64,000 nt of DNA, from positions 186,001-250,000 of the forward strand of contig CATQIH010000014.1 in the NCBI GenBank assembly GCA_958296015.1, given 5' to 3'. A model generated the notes under the pieces. The model did not search any database, was not told the DNA's origin, and worked only from the letters and a program-made list of their open reading frames with translations. This DNA is from Cyclobacteriaceae bacterium. GTDB lineage: Bacteria > Bacteroidota > Bacteroidia > Cytophagales > Cyclobacteriaceae. Positions 1-8,144 of the stretch are shown here, piece after piece. Position numbers and translations under genes: made by a program. Each line of letters begins with the position of its first letter. The stretch's first letter is position 1.

Positions 1-618
1 GGAAAACTCGTCATCTCATCGGCTTCTACCGGAAAGTATGTAATCCCGTATTTTTTATCATCATTTCTAACCATGCATCCCGGCATTGATCTGGTGCTGG
101 ATGTGACCAACAAAGCCAGGGTGGTTGATAGCCTGGTCAGCAATGATATAGATTTTGCAGTGGTTTCTGTATTGCCCGACAACCTAACTGTCAACGAGGA
201 GCTATTGATAGAAAACAAATTGTACATGGTCGGAAAATCATCCGATTTGCCAGATGAGGCGCCTTTGATTTATCGGGAACAGGGATCGGCCACAAGAGTA
301 GCGATGGAAAAGTACTTTGCCGATGTCAAAAACAAGCAGCGAAAGCGATTTGAACTTACCTCTAATGAAGCGGTAAAACAGGCTGTGATTGCTGGCCTGG
401 GTTACTCTATTATTCCGCTGATCGGGATGCAGAACGAGCTTTTAAACCATCAGCTTCACATCATTCCGATTGAGGGAATGCCTATCACTACGAAGTGGAG
501 GCTTATCTGGCTCAAAAACAAGAGGCTATCACCTGTAAGCAGTGCCTACCTGGCTTTCCTTCAAGCCAGCAAACAACAGATTCTCAAGCATAATTTTCAA
601 TGGTTCCTGAATTTCTGA
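1..618 (+). CDS. LysR-family regulator, C-terminal part (5' truncated by window edge)
   Basis: The frame is open from base 1, so the gene begins outside the window. The 205 visible residues are the effector-binding domain of a LysR-type transcriptional regulator: the opening segment (GKLVISSASTGKYVIPYFL) is the usual first strand and helix after the linker, and NEAVKQAVIAGLGYSIIP is the conserved end of the second subdomain. The N-terminal winged helix that binds DNA is not visible. Such proteins act in the cytoplasm and usually control a nearby divergent gene, which would lie to the left. The effector cannot be told from the sequence. Confidence 0.9.
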   Translation, partial: GKLVISSASTGKYVIPYFLSSFLTMHPGIDLVLDVTNKARVVDSLVSNDIDFAVVSVLPDNLTVNEELLIENKLYMVGKSSDLPDEAPLIYREQGSATRVAMEKYFADVKNKQRKRFELTSNEAVKQAVIAGLGYSIIPLIGMQNELLNHQLHIIPIEGMPITTKWRLIWLKNKRLSPVSSAYLAFLQASKQQILKHNFQWFLNF

Positions 619-628
619 CAGTGCACGC

Positions 629-650
629 GCTTCAGTTACAAGCCGAAGCC
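629..650. repeat. imperfect palindrome of the GCTTCGGTT-type hairpin family
   Basis: Just after the LysR stop lies GCTTCAGTT-ACA-AGCCGAAGC. It matches the two perfect hairpins at 33729-33749 and 33791-33813 in core and in its three-base loop, but its arms have mismatches. It may serve as a weak terminator or be a member of a dispersed palindromic repeat family. Confidence 0.5.
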
Positions 651-661
651 AGATACAGTAC

Positions 662-814
662 CTATATCTTCTGAAAAATTTTGGCATCCAGGTTCAGGTA
701 ATGAAATTTATGTTTGTCTATCAAAGGCACCAGAGTATCATAAAAGCCTATGATGAGCAGCTCGCCCGAGTTGAGATGCCGGTAGAACTGATCCAGTAGG
801 AATGCGCAATAAGC
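662..814 (-). pseudogene. CheR-like methyltransferase C-terminal scrap
   Basis: On the minus strand a 50-codon open stretch reads LLDQFYRHLNSGELLIIGFY, then DTLVPLIDKHKFHYLNL and finally DAKIFQKI before a TAG at 662-664. This resembles the last strands of a CheR-type SAM-dependent methyltransferase (gene end only; no SAM motif). An in-frame TAA at 815-817 and the HAD gene at 825 cut it off upstream, and it has no start codon. It is best read as a decayed gene end. The family assignment rests on pattern memory and is tentative. Confidence 0.45.
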
Positions 815-824
815 TTAGGTATTT

Positions 825-1514
825 CTATACATTCAATACTTCTTCCAACAACTGTTTCAGTTCTTGCATGTTGTTAACTATAGCGATGGCACCTGCTTTT
901 TTTACTACTTCGGCATGGCCTTCGGGAATATGGCTGGCAGCCAGAAAGCCTATCACCTGCATTCCGGCACTGTGCGCTGCGGTGACACCACTTTGGCTAT
1001 CTTCTACCACCAGACAGGCAGCAGGGTCTACGCCGAGTTGGCTGGCCGCGTACAAATATACATCGGGTGCTGGCTTGGGTTTGGCCACCATTTCGGCAGC
1101 AAACAGGTTTTTACCAAATAATTCGGAAAGACCAGCTACTCTGAGTGAGATCATCACCCGCTCCAGATCGCTGTTAGAAACGACAGCAACTGGGAGCCGG
1201 ATAGCATTGATCGTCTCTTTGGCTCCCGGAATGGGTTGTAGTTCATGATCCAGTGCACGATCTATCTCCAGCCGCAGCTTGGGCAGAAAGCTATCAGGCA
1301 AAGTAATTTGATACTCTTCGCTGATTAAGGCCAGCGTATCTTCTTCCTTTTTGCCAGCATACTTGCGTGCATATGTCTGCGGACTCATCCGGATGCCAAA
1401 TGCCTCTAGTTCACGCAGTGATACCTGGGAAGCGAGAATTTCGCTGTCTACCAACACCCCATCGCAATCAAAAATGACGCATTGAACAGGGCGGGTGATG
1501 TTTTGTGATTTCAA
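825..1514 (-). CDS. HAD-superfamily phosphatase (beta-phosphoglucomutase-like)
   Basis: This 229-residue cytoplasmic protein has all HAD motifs in order. Motif I is FDCDGVLVDSE near residue 15, with nucleophile Asp and the following acid/base Asp. Motif II is VVSNSD near residue 112, the lysine is in AKPKPAPDVY near 144, and motif III/IV is VVEDSQSGVTAA near 168. The cap is inserted between motifs I and II, which is subclass IA. Relatives dephosphorylate or isomerise sugar phosphates, for example 2-deoxyglucose-6-phosphate or beta-glucose-1-phosphate. The substrate is not evident. It stands alone with no operon partner. Confidence 0.9.
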   Translation of the reverse strand: MKSQNITRPVQCVIFDCDGVLVDSEILASQVSLRELEAFGIRMSPQTYARKYAGKKEEDTLALISEEYQITLPDSFLPKLRLEIDRALDHELQPIPGAKETINAIRLPVAVVSNSDLERVMISLRVAGLSELFGKNLFAAEMVAKPKPAPDVYLYAASQLGVDPAACLVVEDSQSGVTAAHSAGMQVIGFLAASHIPEGHAEVVKKAGAIAIVNNMQELKQLLEEVLNV

Positions 1515-1896
1515 ATGACTAACAATTAAGGGTTGGAGATGTACACCTTCATAAAGGCTTATCTGTATATGCTACGGCAGACACCTCATACGGTTCTGCA
1601 TAACAACGGTGAAATCGCCTGAAAGATAGAAATAACTTGCTAAAGTGCCATTTTTATTTCGTGCGTATGTTTGCAAGCGTATTGCTGCAATACAATGCTT
1701 TCATATTTATCCTGATAAAAAATATGTTCGTATACTTGCAGCCTGAAATTACACCGATTTTCTAACCAATTCAGCATCAGAAATTGACTAATTGAATACT
1801 GAGCGATAATATTTTTACGTTTGGTTAATATTTTGGTATAGTATTTTCTTATTACTGGTGTAAGATTTTATGATCTAATTAATAACATTATATCTT
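1515..1896. other. intergenic region between divergent genes
   Basis: These 382 AT-rich bases separate the HAD gene from the secreted-protein operon and should hold both promoters. One exact TAnnTTTG -7 box lies at 1666-1673 (TATGTTTG), but the nearest TTG upstream is 26 bases away, longer than usual. A weaker TATACTTG lies nearer to 1897. No protein-like frame or RNA gene was recognised. Confidence 0.4.
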
Positions 1897-2574
1897 ATGG
1901 GTTCAAAAAACACGACGATCTCTTCCGGCAGAAGTTTGCCACAAACAGTTAACCAGGTTTTCAGAAAGTTTGGCACGCATCAGTTTATCATACTGGCTTT
2001 GCTGGCTGTTGTGGCGATGGGCACAGAAAGTTGTAAAGCCAAAAAAGAAGCACGTGCCAGGCAGGAAGCACTTGATGCCAGGATTTCTGAAGCCAAAGCC
2101 ACGCTGCTAGCCATCATCAACGACAAAACTATGCCGCTGGAAGATAAAGAGAGTGAGCTGGAAAGGATCAAAGATATGAGCCTTCAGGACTCTGAAATTC
2201 AGGACCTGATCGAACGCGCCGAAGAAGCTATTGCCGAACAGCGTGCCGCCCAGGAAGAAGAAAATGCTGCTGCAAAGCAACCCGCCAAAACCAATACCGA
2301 TGCTAGTGCGCAACTCGACGACATTTTTCGTTCGGTTGCCAGCGGTGGTGGCAACGATAGAATACGTGAGGCCATAAGTATGTTTTCTTCTCCGGATGCC
2401 CTGGTGCTGATCATCATCAGTGAAGAAGACGGCCAGAAAGATTATGACGAACCTACCACCATCCAGAAATACCTGGACTACCTAAAAGATACCAAAAGCA
2501 AGCCGGCGGCTGTCTACAACGTGGAGTACGGCAACGGTGGCAAAATCAAAGAACTGGAACTTATCAAACGATAG
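1897..2574 (+). CDS. predicted lipoprotein with coiled coil, unknown function
   Basis: This 225-residue protein has a hydrophobic stretch (FIILALLAVVAMGTESC) ending in a cysteine near residue 46, so it is probably a lipoprotein with an unusually long N-terminal extension. An internal start nearer the hydrophobic segment is possible. Residues 48-125 are rich in Ala, Glu, Lys and Arg and likely form a coiled coil. The C-terminal 80 residues look globular (SSPDALVLIIISEEDGQKDY, then IQKYLDYLKD). It is the first gene of a four-gene run with gaps of 5 and 3 bases and one overlap, so it is probably co-transcribed with the leucine-rich-repeat protein. No family was recognised. Confidence 0.7.
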   Translation: MGSKNTTISSGRSLPQTVNQVFRKFGTHQFIILALLAVVAMGTESCKAKKEARARQEALDARISEAKATLLAIINDKTMPLEDKESELERIKDMSLQDSEIQDLIERAEEAIAEQRAAQEEENAAAKQPAKTNTDASAQLDDIFRSVASGGGNDRIREAISMFSSPDALVLIIISEEDGQKDYDEPTTIQKYLDYLKDTKSKPAAVYNVEYGNGGKIKELELIKR

Positions 2575-2579
2575 CAACA

Positions 2580-3161
2580 ATGAATCATATGAAATACCTT
2601 TTTATTCTGATAGCAGGTCTGGCATTTGCTAACCAAGCTTTTGCCCAGGACGACGACATATCCCCAAAAAGAAAAGAAGCTATCGACTCGCTGGCACTGG
2701 AAAAAGTGCGCGATTTGAGTAAATATATCAGCATTGTAGGGAGCAAAGGAACTCCTTTTTCGGAAGCCAACCGCGTCATTGACAGGGCAGCCGAACTGTT
2801 TGCTGATGGTGCCCAGATCGGGGTATCCTCCATAAAGCGGCCTGATGATATCAATTACTTTGGTGTGCGCCCTTACTTTGAGCACCTGATGGCACTCAAC
2901 TACGACAAAGTGAAGATACAGTGGTACGACATCCAGTATATCAGCGACCTGGAGCGGCAGCCGGACGGTACGTATGTAGGGGTAATCACCATTTATCAAA
3001 GATTTGAAGGCAGGTCGGACGATGGAATGGAGTACGTAGATACCACCAAAAAGGATATTACTATTTTTGTACAAAAGAAAGAAACACAAATTGGCGGCAG
3101 AGTCATCGATTTCTGGGATGTACTCCTGGGTGACATCAGAGTTGCGGAAACAACCACATAA
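2580..3161 (+). CDS. secreted protein of unknown function
   Basis: This 193-residue protein has a clean signal peptide (MKYLFILIAGLAFANQAFAQ, cleavage after AFA-Q). A second Met lies three codons in, and either could be the start. The mature part resembles small periplasmic proteins with an alpha+beta cone fold: ...VNYFGVRPYFEHLMALNY-type segments followed by strands such as VKIQWYDIQYISDLERQ and VGVITIYQRFEG. It begins 5 bases after the previous stop and ends 3 bases before the next start. The function is unknown; the same operon also encodes an LRR protein. Confidence 0.75.
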   Translation: MNHMKYLFILIAGLAFANQAFAQDDDISPKRKEAIDSLALEKVRDLSKYISIVGSKGTPFSEANRVIDRAAELFADGAQIGVSSIKRPDDINYFGVRPYFEHLMALNYDKVKIQWYDIQYISDLERQPDGTYVGVITIYQRFEGRSDDGMEYVDTTKKDITIFVQKKETQIGGRVIDFWDVLLGDIRVAETTT

Positions 3162-3164
3162 TAC

Positions 3165-3998
3165 ATGCGCGTATTTTTTTTATTGAGCATATGCTGTCTG
3201 GCATCCTTTGGGTTACAGGCCCAGGGGGTACACGAATACCTGGGAGACGAGAGCGTGCTATATGCTGAAACCAAGCAGGTGAACCAATTTTTCAGACGCT
3301 TCAACGGCGAGGAAGATACAGAGGGAAAGCGTTACTATAAGGGGGACAAGAACTACCATGATACGCAGCTGCGCCGCAAATACCTGGACATGCTCTTTGA
3401 CAACGAAGGCAAAGGTGTATCCAGCAAACTCAAGAGTGAGTTTATACAGCAGGTGACAGACAAGTCTAAGCCTGTGTTTCTGGATTTTCATGGTGGCGAA
3501 TGGGTGGCAGAAGTGACAGCTACTTTTACTTACAAAGGTAAAGAATCGAAAGCGTTGCTGTTTCTTAAGCTACAGGAGGAGAAAATAGGCTCCAAATGGA
3601 TATTCAACAAAGCATACTTCAAACCTTTTGCCGAACTCTTCGACAGTGATACGACCTCGCAGGGAAATTTTCTACATCCGCTAAGCCACGAGCTGGATTT
3701 TATGAACCTCCGCAAAGTGTTTCAGGACAACAAAGACCGCCTGGACCTGTATACGGCCCGTGGCTACCAGCCCGATTATTTATCTATCTTCTTATACGAG
3801 TCTAAAAACTCCAACCTGAAATTCAAAACCATCAACAACGTCAAGTTCCACTTTTTTCAGGTGGATGGGTGGTATTTCCAACTTAGCCGCTTTAACCGTC
3901 CGGGCTACAACCGGGGCTGGCTGATCTCAGACCTGGTGAAGGCTTCGCCCAAAGAAAAAGAACTACTGACTAAGTATATTTTCTACGAGAATGACTAA
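3165..3998 (+). CDS. secreted protein of unknown function
   Basis: This 277-residue protein begins with a signal peptide (MRVFFLLSICCLASFGLQAQ). The mature region has alternating strands and charged loops, for example GGEWVAEVTATFTYKGKES, and no known catalytic motif. Its last 8 bases overlap the start of the LRR gene, which suggests translational coupling. With the two genes before it, it forms a set of small exported proteins that probably work with the LRR protein in the periplasm or at the cell surface. Confidence 0.75.
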   Translation: MRVFFLLSICCLASFGLQAQGVHEYLGDESVLYAETKQVNQFFRRFNGEEDTEGKRYYKGDKNYHDTQLRRKYLDMLFDNEGKGVSSKLKSEFIQQVTDKSKPVFLDFHGGEWVAEVTATFTYKGKESKALLFLKLQEEKIGSKWIFNKAYFKPFAELFDSDTTSQGNFLHPLSHELDFMNLRKVFQDNKDRLDLYTARGYQPDYLSIFLYESKNSNLKFKTINNVKFHFFQVDGWYFQLSRFNRPGYNRGWLISDLVKASPKEKELLTKYIFYEND

Positions 3999-6447
3999 TA
4001 CTTTCTTTTTACCCAAATATTTACTCATTGCCATGCTGCTTGCCGTGTCTCCTCTATTGGGATGGGCACAGCAAAAAAGAGAGCTGAACGCGCAGGAAGT
4101 AGAAGAGTACAAGGAGCAAGCCAGCCAGATGGTTTCCTTTCTGCAATATATGATGAATATTTTGGGCAGCGAGAAAGCAACTACCCAGGAGAAAGAAACG
4201 ATCATCTCCCAGAGCTACCTAAAAGCCTTCCGCAACGAACTGGTGCAGATAGAAGACGACCTGGATGAAGACCGGCGGGTGGTGACCAACAAAAATGTGC
4301 AGGCTTATTTAAAGGATATTGACTTCTTTTTCAAACAAGCCAAATTTGATCTCAATATCACAGATATCAGTCATTATGTAACCAGCGACGGTCATATCTT
4401 TTTTAGAGTAACCGTTAACCGTAACCTACAGGGCGTAACGGTAGGCAACGATACGGTGAATGCCAACCAGGTGCGTTATGTAGAAATTAACCTGAATGAA
4501 GCAGAAAAATCTCTGAAAATTGCCAGCATCTACACTACCAAACTCAGTGAGCGCGAAGAGCTGGCCAACTGGTGGAGTGAGGTACCCGTGGTATGGCAGT
4601 CTTTCTTTCTAAAAAAGATTGGTGCCAATGGCTACGATTCTGTCAACTATCGTATGCTAAGAGAGATTGTTACCATAGAGAAACTGGCGCTCAGTGGCAG
4701 AAAAGAGGTTTACAACCTTGAACCTCTGGCGCGGCTCAACAACCTGAGGTACCTTGACGTATCGGGCACAAATATCCATGAACTGGTGCCGCTGCGCAAC
4801 CTCACCAAGCTCGAAACCCTCATCTGCTCCGATACCAAGGTGTCTGACCTGGAAGCACTCAAATACTCTACAAACCTGCGTGAGCTGGTGTGCAACAATA
4901 CCCAGATCAGCAACCTGCGCATTCTTACCAATTTCTCGCGCCTGGAAAAGCTGTATTGCGATCAGACACCGGTATATGAACTGCCCGTATTGCTTGCGCT
5001 GAAAGACCTGCACTGTAGCAGCACCTCCATTACCACGCTGGCACCCGTAGCCCGTATGACCGAACTTGCCTTTCTGGACTGCGCACAGACCGGCATCGCC
5101 GACCTGCAACCACTTGCCAGTGCTACAAAGCTCAGTTGGTTGAGCATCGATGGCACACCCGTAACTGACCTGTCACCACTAAACAAATCGACCGATCTGA
5201 AGATACTGATCTGCAACAATACTGCTATTCAGAACCTTGACCCACTCCAGGGACTACCTGCGCTGGAAAAGGTGTACTGCGATAAAACACCCATCACCCA
5301 GGAACAGGCCAACCGTTTTATGGCGATCAGCCCCAACACCCTGATCATCTTTGAAACCGGACAACTCCAGACCTGGTGGGACGAACTGGACAATAGCTGG
5401 CAGAAAGTATTTGGCCAGTATGTGCCTATGGATGAGCCTTTATCGAAAGAAAAGCTGGCGCAGGTTGCCAACCTGACAGAGATAGATATTTCCAACAACC
5501 GGACGGTCAGAACGCTGGCTCCACTGGCAAAGCTGAACAAGCTTAAAACACTCAAATGTGCTTATACCAATATCAACAGCCTGGCCCCGTTAAGTGAGCT
5601 GATAGAACTTCAGTACCTGGATTGTTCCAACACAAGTATCGATAGCATCGGGTCATTGACCAATGCGCGGAATCTTAAAACACTGATTCTGGATAATACG
5701 CAGGTGAACAGCCTGGCTCCGCTGAGCAGCATCTCGGGTATCCGCAAGTTGAGCTGCGAACATACCAATGTGGGTGATGAAAAAATACGCCAGTTCATTC
5801 AGGAACACCCAGAATGCCTGGTTATCTACAAGTCGGGCCAACTGGGGCTGTGGTGGAATGAACTGAACCCCGTATGGAAAGAACTGCTCAAGACAAAAGT
5901 AGCCATCAACAGTGACATACCTTCGCAGGAACAATTGCATGAAATTGCTTTTCTAAAAGAACTGGTTATAGAGGAAAACACAGACATTGACGACCTTTCG
6001 CCTTTGCAGGAGTTGGTAGCACTCAAAACACTGGTGGTATCTAATACGCTGGTTAGCGACCTGACGCCCATCAGCCAGATCACTACGCTGAAATCGCTGA
6101 CCTGCTCACGAAACCCGATCCGGTCTTTGGACCCTTTGAGCCAAATGGTCAACCTTACCTACCTGGATTGCTCCAATACGCCGATAGAAGACCTGAAACC
6201 GCTCAAAAATTCTATAGAACTCGAAGTGATTAAATGTTCGGGAACACAGATTCGGAAGCTCAACGCACTTTCTTCGCTGATCAACCTCAAGCAGTTGGAA
6301 TGTTATAACACCAATGTGAAGAAACTGAAGCCACTGAAAGGACTGTATGAAATGAAAGAACTACGTTGCTACAACACGCGGATATCTTCGGGCGAGGTAG
6401 ATAAATTCAAAGGCTGGCATCCTGAATGCAAGGTGGTGTATTACTAA
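3991..6447 (+). CDS. secreted leucine-rich-repeat protein with three WW-containing linkers
   Basis: The 818-residue product has a signal peptide (LLIAMLLAVSPLLGWAQ), an N-terminal domain of about 180 residues, then about twenty 21-22-residue internalin-like repeats of the pattern L..L..L..L.CS.T.V.DL.PL. The repeats fall into three blocks. Each block is introduced by a WW.E(V/L)...W segment: NWWSEVPVVWQSFF near 195, TWWDELDNSWQKVF near 455 and LWWNELNPVWKELL near 618. The first two blocks end in a FMAISPNT/FIQEHPE-like cap, and the last ends near the C-terminus in FKGWHPECKVVYY. Solenoids of this sort bind proteins or glycans. No T9SS sorting domain is visible at the end. Confidence 0.9.
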   Translation: MTNTFFLPKYLLIAMLLAVSPLLGWAQQKRELNAQEVEEYKEQASQMVSFLQYMMNILGSEKATTQEKETIISQSYLKAFRNELVQIEDDLDEDRRVVTNKNVQAYLKDIDFFFKQAKFDLNITDISHYVTSDGHIFFRVTVNRNLQGVTVGNDTVNANQVRYVEINLNEAEKSLKIASIYTTKLSEREELANWWSEVPVVWQSFFLKKIGANGYDSVNYRMLREIVTIEKLALSGRKEVYNLEPLARLNNLRYLDVSGTNIHELVPLRNLTKLETLICSDTKVSDLEALKYSTNLRELVCNNTQISNLRILTNFSRLEKLYCDQTPVYELPVLLALKDLHCSSTSITTLAPVARMTELAFLDCAQTGIADLQPLASATKLSWLSIDGTPVTDLSPLNKSTDLKILICNNTAIQNLDPLQGLPALEKVYCDKTPITQEQANRFMAISPNTLIIFETGQLQTWWDELDNSWQKVFGQYVPMDEPLSKEKLAQVANLTEIDISNNRTVRTLAPLAKLNKLKTLKCAYTNINSLAPLSELIELQYLDCSNTSIDSIGSLTNARNLKTLILDNTQVNSLAPLSSISGIRKLSCEHTNVGDEKIRQFIQEHPECLVIYKSGQLGLWWNELNPVWKELLKTKVAINSDIPSQEQLHEIAFLKELVIEENTDIDDLSPLQELVALKTLVVSNTLVSDLTPISQITTLKSLTCSRNPIRSLDPLSQMVNLTYLDCSNTPIEDLKPLKNSIELEVIKCSGTQIRKLNALSSLINLKQLECYNTNVKKLKPLKGLYEMKELRCYNTRISSGEVDKFKGWHPECKVVYY

Positions 6448-6576
6448 CTTTTGCTGATGTGCCGGATGGTGACAGCAGAATGCGAAACTTTTAGCCTTGT
6501 ATTTTTGCTATACATCGTTGTATATACCATCTTGCTACAGTTTGCTGTACGTATGTACTCCCTACACCTATAGATT

Positions 6577-7494
6577 ATGTCTGTTTTTTTTAAGAAAGCC
6601 TGGATTATTATCAAAGATACCTATGCTGAATTTCAGGCGCATGATCCTATTGTATATGCTGCAGCCATCGCTTTTTTCACAGTGTTTTCTCTGCCTTCCG
6701 TACTGATCATCATTGTAAGAGTGATAGGAGCCGTACTAGGAGAAGAAGAAGTGCAAGCACAGGTTTCATCGAAACTAGAGGGACTTATTGGTTCGGCCAG
6801 TTCCAGTGATATTGAGAAAATCATAGATAAACGCAATGTGGTGGCTGCCAACTGGCTTTACAATGCCATTGGTATTGTCTTCTTGCTGTTCAGTGCTACT
6901 GTGGTGTTTACTTTTACCCAAAAGGGACTCAATGCCATATGGGATGTAAAACCCAAAATAGGTACAGGCATTATTAAATTTGCCAAAGATAAACTGCTCT
7001 CCCTGACGCTCATCATTGGGTTGGGTGTGCTGATGCTGGTATTTATCATTGTAGAAACCATGTTAGGCTTTTTTAGAGGCTATATCAGTGAGATTTTCTC
7101 TAGCTACACCGTTGATGTCATACGTTTTACCAGCGACTTTCTCTCTTTTGTTATCATATCCTTCATCTTTGCGCTTGTTTTCAAGTTTCTGCCTGATGCA
7201 GATGTTCATTGGAAAGATGTATCGGTAGGCGCACTGGTCACTGGTATATTGTTCGAGATAGGCAGGTACCTAATCAGCTTGCTGCTTTCCAAGACTACCA
7301 TTGTAAGCACTTACGGAGCCGCCGGTTCGCTGGCCGGTATCCTGATCTGGGTATTTTACTCCTCTGTACTGGTACTGGTAGGTGCTACCTTCACCAAAGT
7401 ATATGCCCTCCAGATGGGTGGAAAAATTGCTCCTGACAAGAATTCTGTACAGATAGAGATGCGTGAAATAGAAATAGACAAAGAGCAGGAATAG
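6577..7494 (+). CDS. YihY/virulence factor BrkB family membrane protein
   Basis: This 305-residue inner-membrane protein has about six transmembrane helices. It shows family landmarks: DPIVYAAAIAFFTVFSLPSV in the first helix, LNAIWDV after helix 2, KFLPDADVHWKDVSVGALVT and GRYLISLLLSKTTIVSTYGA then AAGSLAGILIWVFYSSVLVL. An acidic tail of about 25 residues follows. The family was once called RNase BN in error, and its transport role is still unclear. It is a single gene, 130 bases after the LRR gene, with a start supported by the family length. Confidence 0.92.
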   Translation: MSVFFKKAWIIIKDTYAEFQAHDPIVYAAAIAFFTVFSLPSVLIIIVRVIGAVLGEEEVQAQVSSKLEGLIGSASSSDIEKIIDKRNVVAANWLYNAIGIVFLLFSATVVFTFTQKGLNAIWDVKPKIGTGIIKFAKDKLLSLTLIIGLGVLMLVFIIVETMLGFFRGYISEIFSSYTVDVIRFTSDFLSFVIISFIFALVFKFLPDADVHWKDVSVGALVTGILFEIGRYLISLLLSKTTIVSTYGAAGSLAGILIWVFYSSVLVLVGATFTKVYALQMGGKIAPDKNSVQIEMREIEIDKEQE

Positions 7495-7534
7495 CCATAT
7501 TTCTGAGCAAAATTAAAATATCTTGATCGTACAG

Positions 7535-7568
7535 GCAACCCTTTTTGACATCACTTCGTGTTAGGTGA
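7535..7568 (+). promoter_or_regulatory. putative ECF sigma promoter (GCAACC-N16-CGTGTTAGGTGA)
   Basis: GCAACC at 7535-7540 and CGTGTTAGGTGA at 7557-7568 are separated by 16 bases. The same two elements with the same spacing precede the lipoprotein gene at 9573. GCAAC followed by a CGT-type -10 is typical of ECF sigma promoters, and this copy lies just before the sigma gene at 7578, which suggests autoregulation. That the sigma factor recognises it is an inference. Confidence 0.6.
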
Positions 7569-7577
7569 GCTAACAGA

Positions 7578-8144
7578 ATGACATTGGAAACAGGACTTAT
7601 TGACATAATTCAGGGTTGTAAAAAGGGCCACAGGGCCAGTCAGAAAGAGCTGTACAAACGATTCTACAATTATGGCATGAAAGTGTGTGCCCGGTATGCA
7701 TCCAATGATGAGGAAGCAAAAGAAGTGCTTAATGATAGTTTTGTGAAAGTCTTTCAGAAGATCGACCGGCATTATGATTTTTCTCTTTCCTTCAAAGCCT
7801 GGTTGAACAAGATACTGGTCAACACGGCTATCGATCACTACCGCAAGCAGCAGCACCAGGTGAAGGTGAGCAGCCTTGCATCTGAATCGCTGCATATCAG
7901 TTACGAAGATGATGCGCTGGACAAAATCTCAGCCGAGGAAATCTTGTTGCTGGTGCGCGAACTCCCACCTGCCTATAGACTGGTATTCAACTTACATGTG
8001 GTAGAAGGGTATAAACACCATGAAATCGCTCAACAGCTAGGCATTTCGGAAGGGACCTCCAAATCCAATTTATCCAAGGCAAGAGTGCATCTGCGAGCCA
8101 AGGTGCATCAGTTGTATAAAGAAAATAAAAGCAGTTATGGATGA
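7578..8144 (+). CDS. ECF-type RNA polymerase sigma factor
   Basis: This 188-residue sigma factor has region 2 at residues 22-90 (KELYKRFYNYGMKVCARYAS, then EVLNDSFVKVFQKID and AWLNKILVNTAIDHYRK) and region 4 at 122-175 (LPPAYRLVFNLHVVEGYKHH, then EIAQQLGISEGTSKSNLSKA). It would direct RNA polymerase to a small set of promoters in response to an envelope signal. Its stop overlaps the start of the next gene by 8 bases, the usual arrangement with an anti-sigma partner. A motif upstream is repeated before 9573 and is a candidate target. Confidence 0.93.
   Translation: MTLETGLIDIIQGCKKGHRASQKELYKRFYNYGMKVCARYASNDEEAKEVLNDSFVKVFQKIDRHYDFSLSFKAWLNKILVNTAIDHYRKQQHQVKVSSLASESLHISYEDDALDKISAEEILLLVRELPPAYRLVFNLHVVEGYKHHEIAQQLGISEGTSKSNLSKARVHLRAKVHQLYKENKSSYG

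Noticed and set aside
4270-4290. GC-rich text (GACCGGCGGGTGGTG) in the LRR gene as another mini-repeat
   Set aside because: It fits the protein context (DEDRRVVTN) and does not match the cores of the family.
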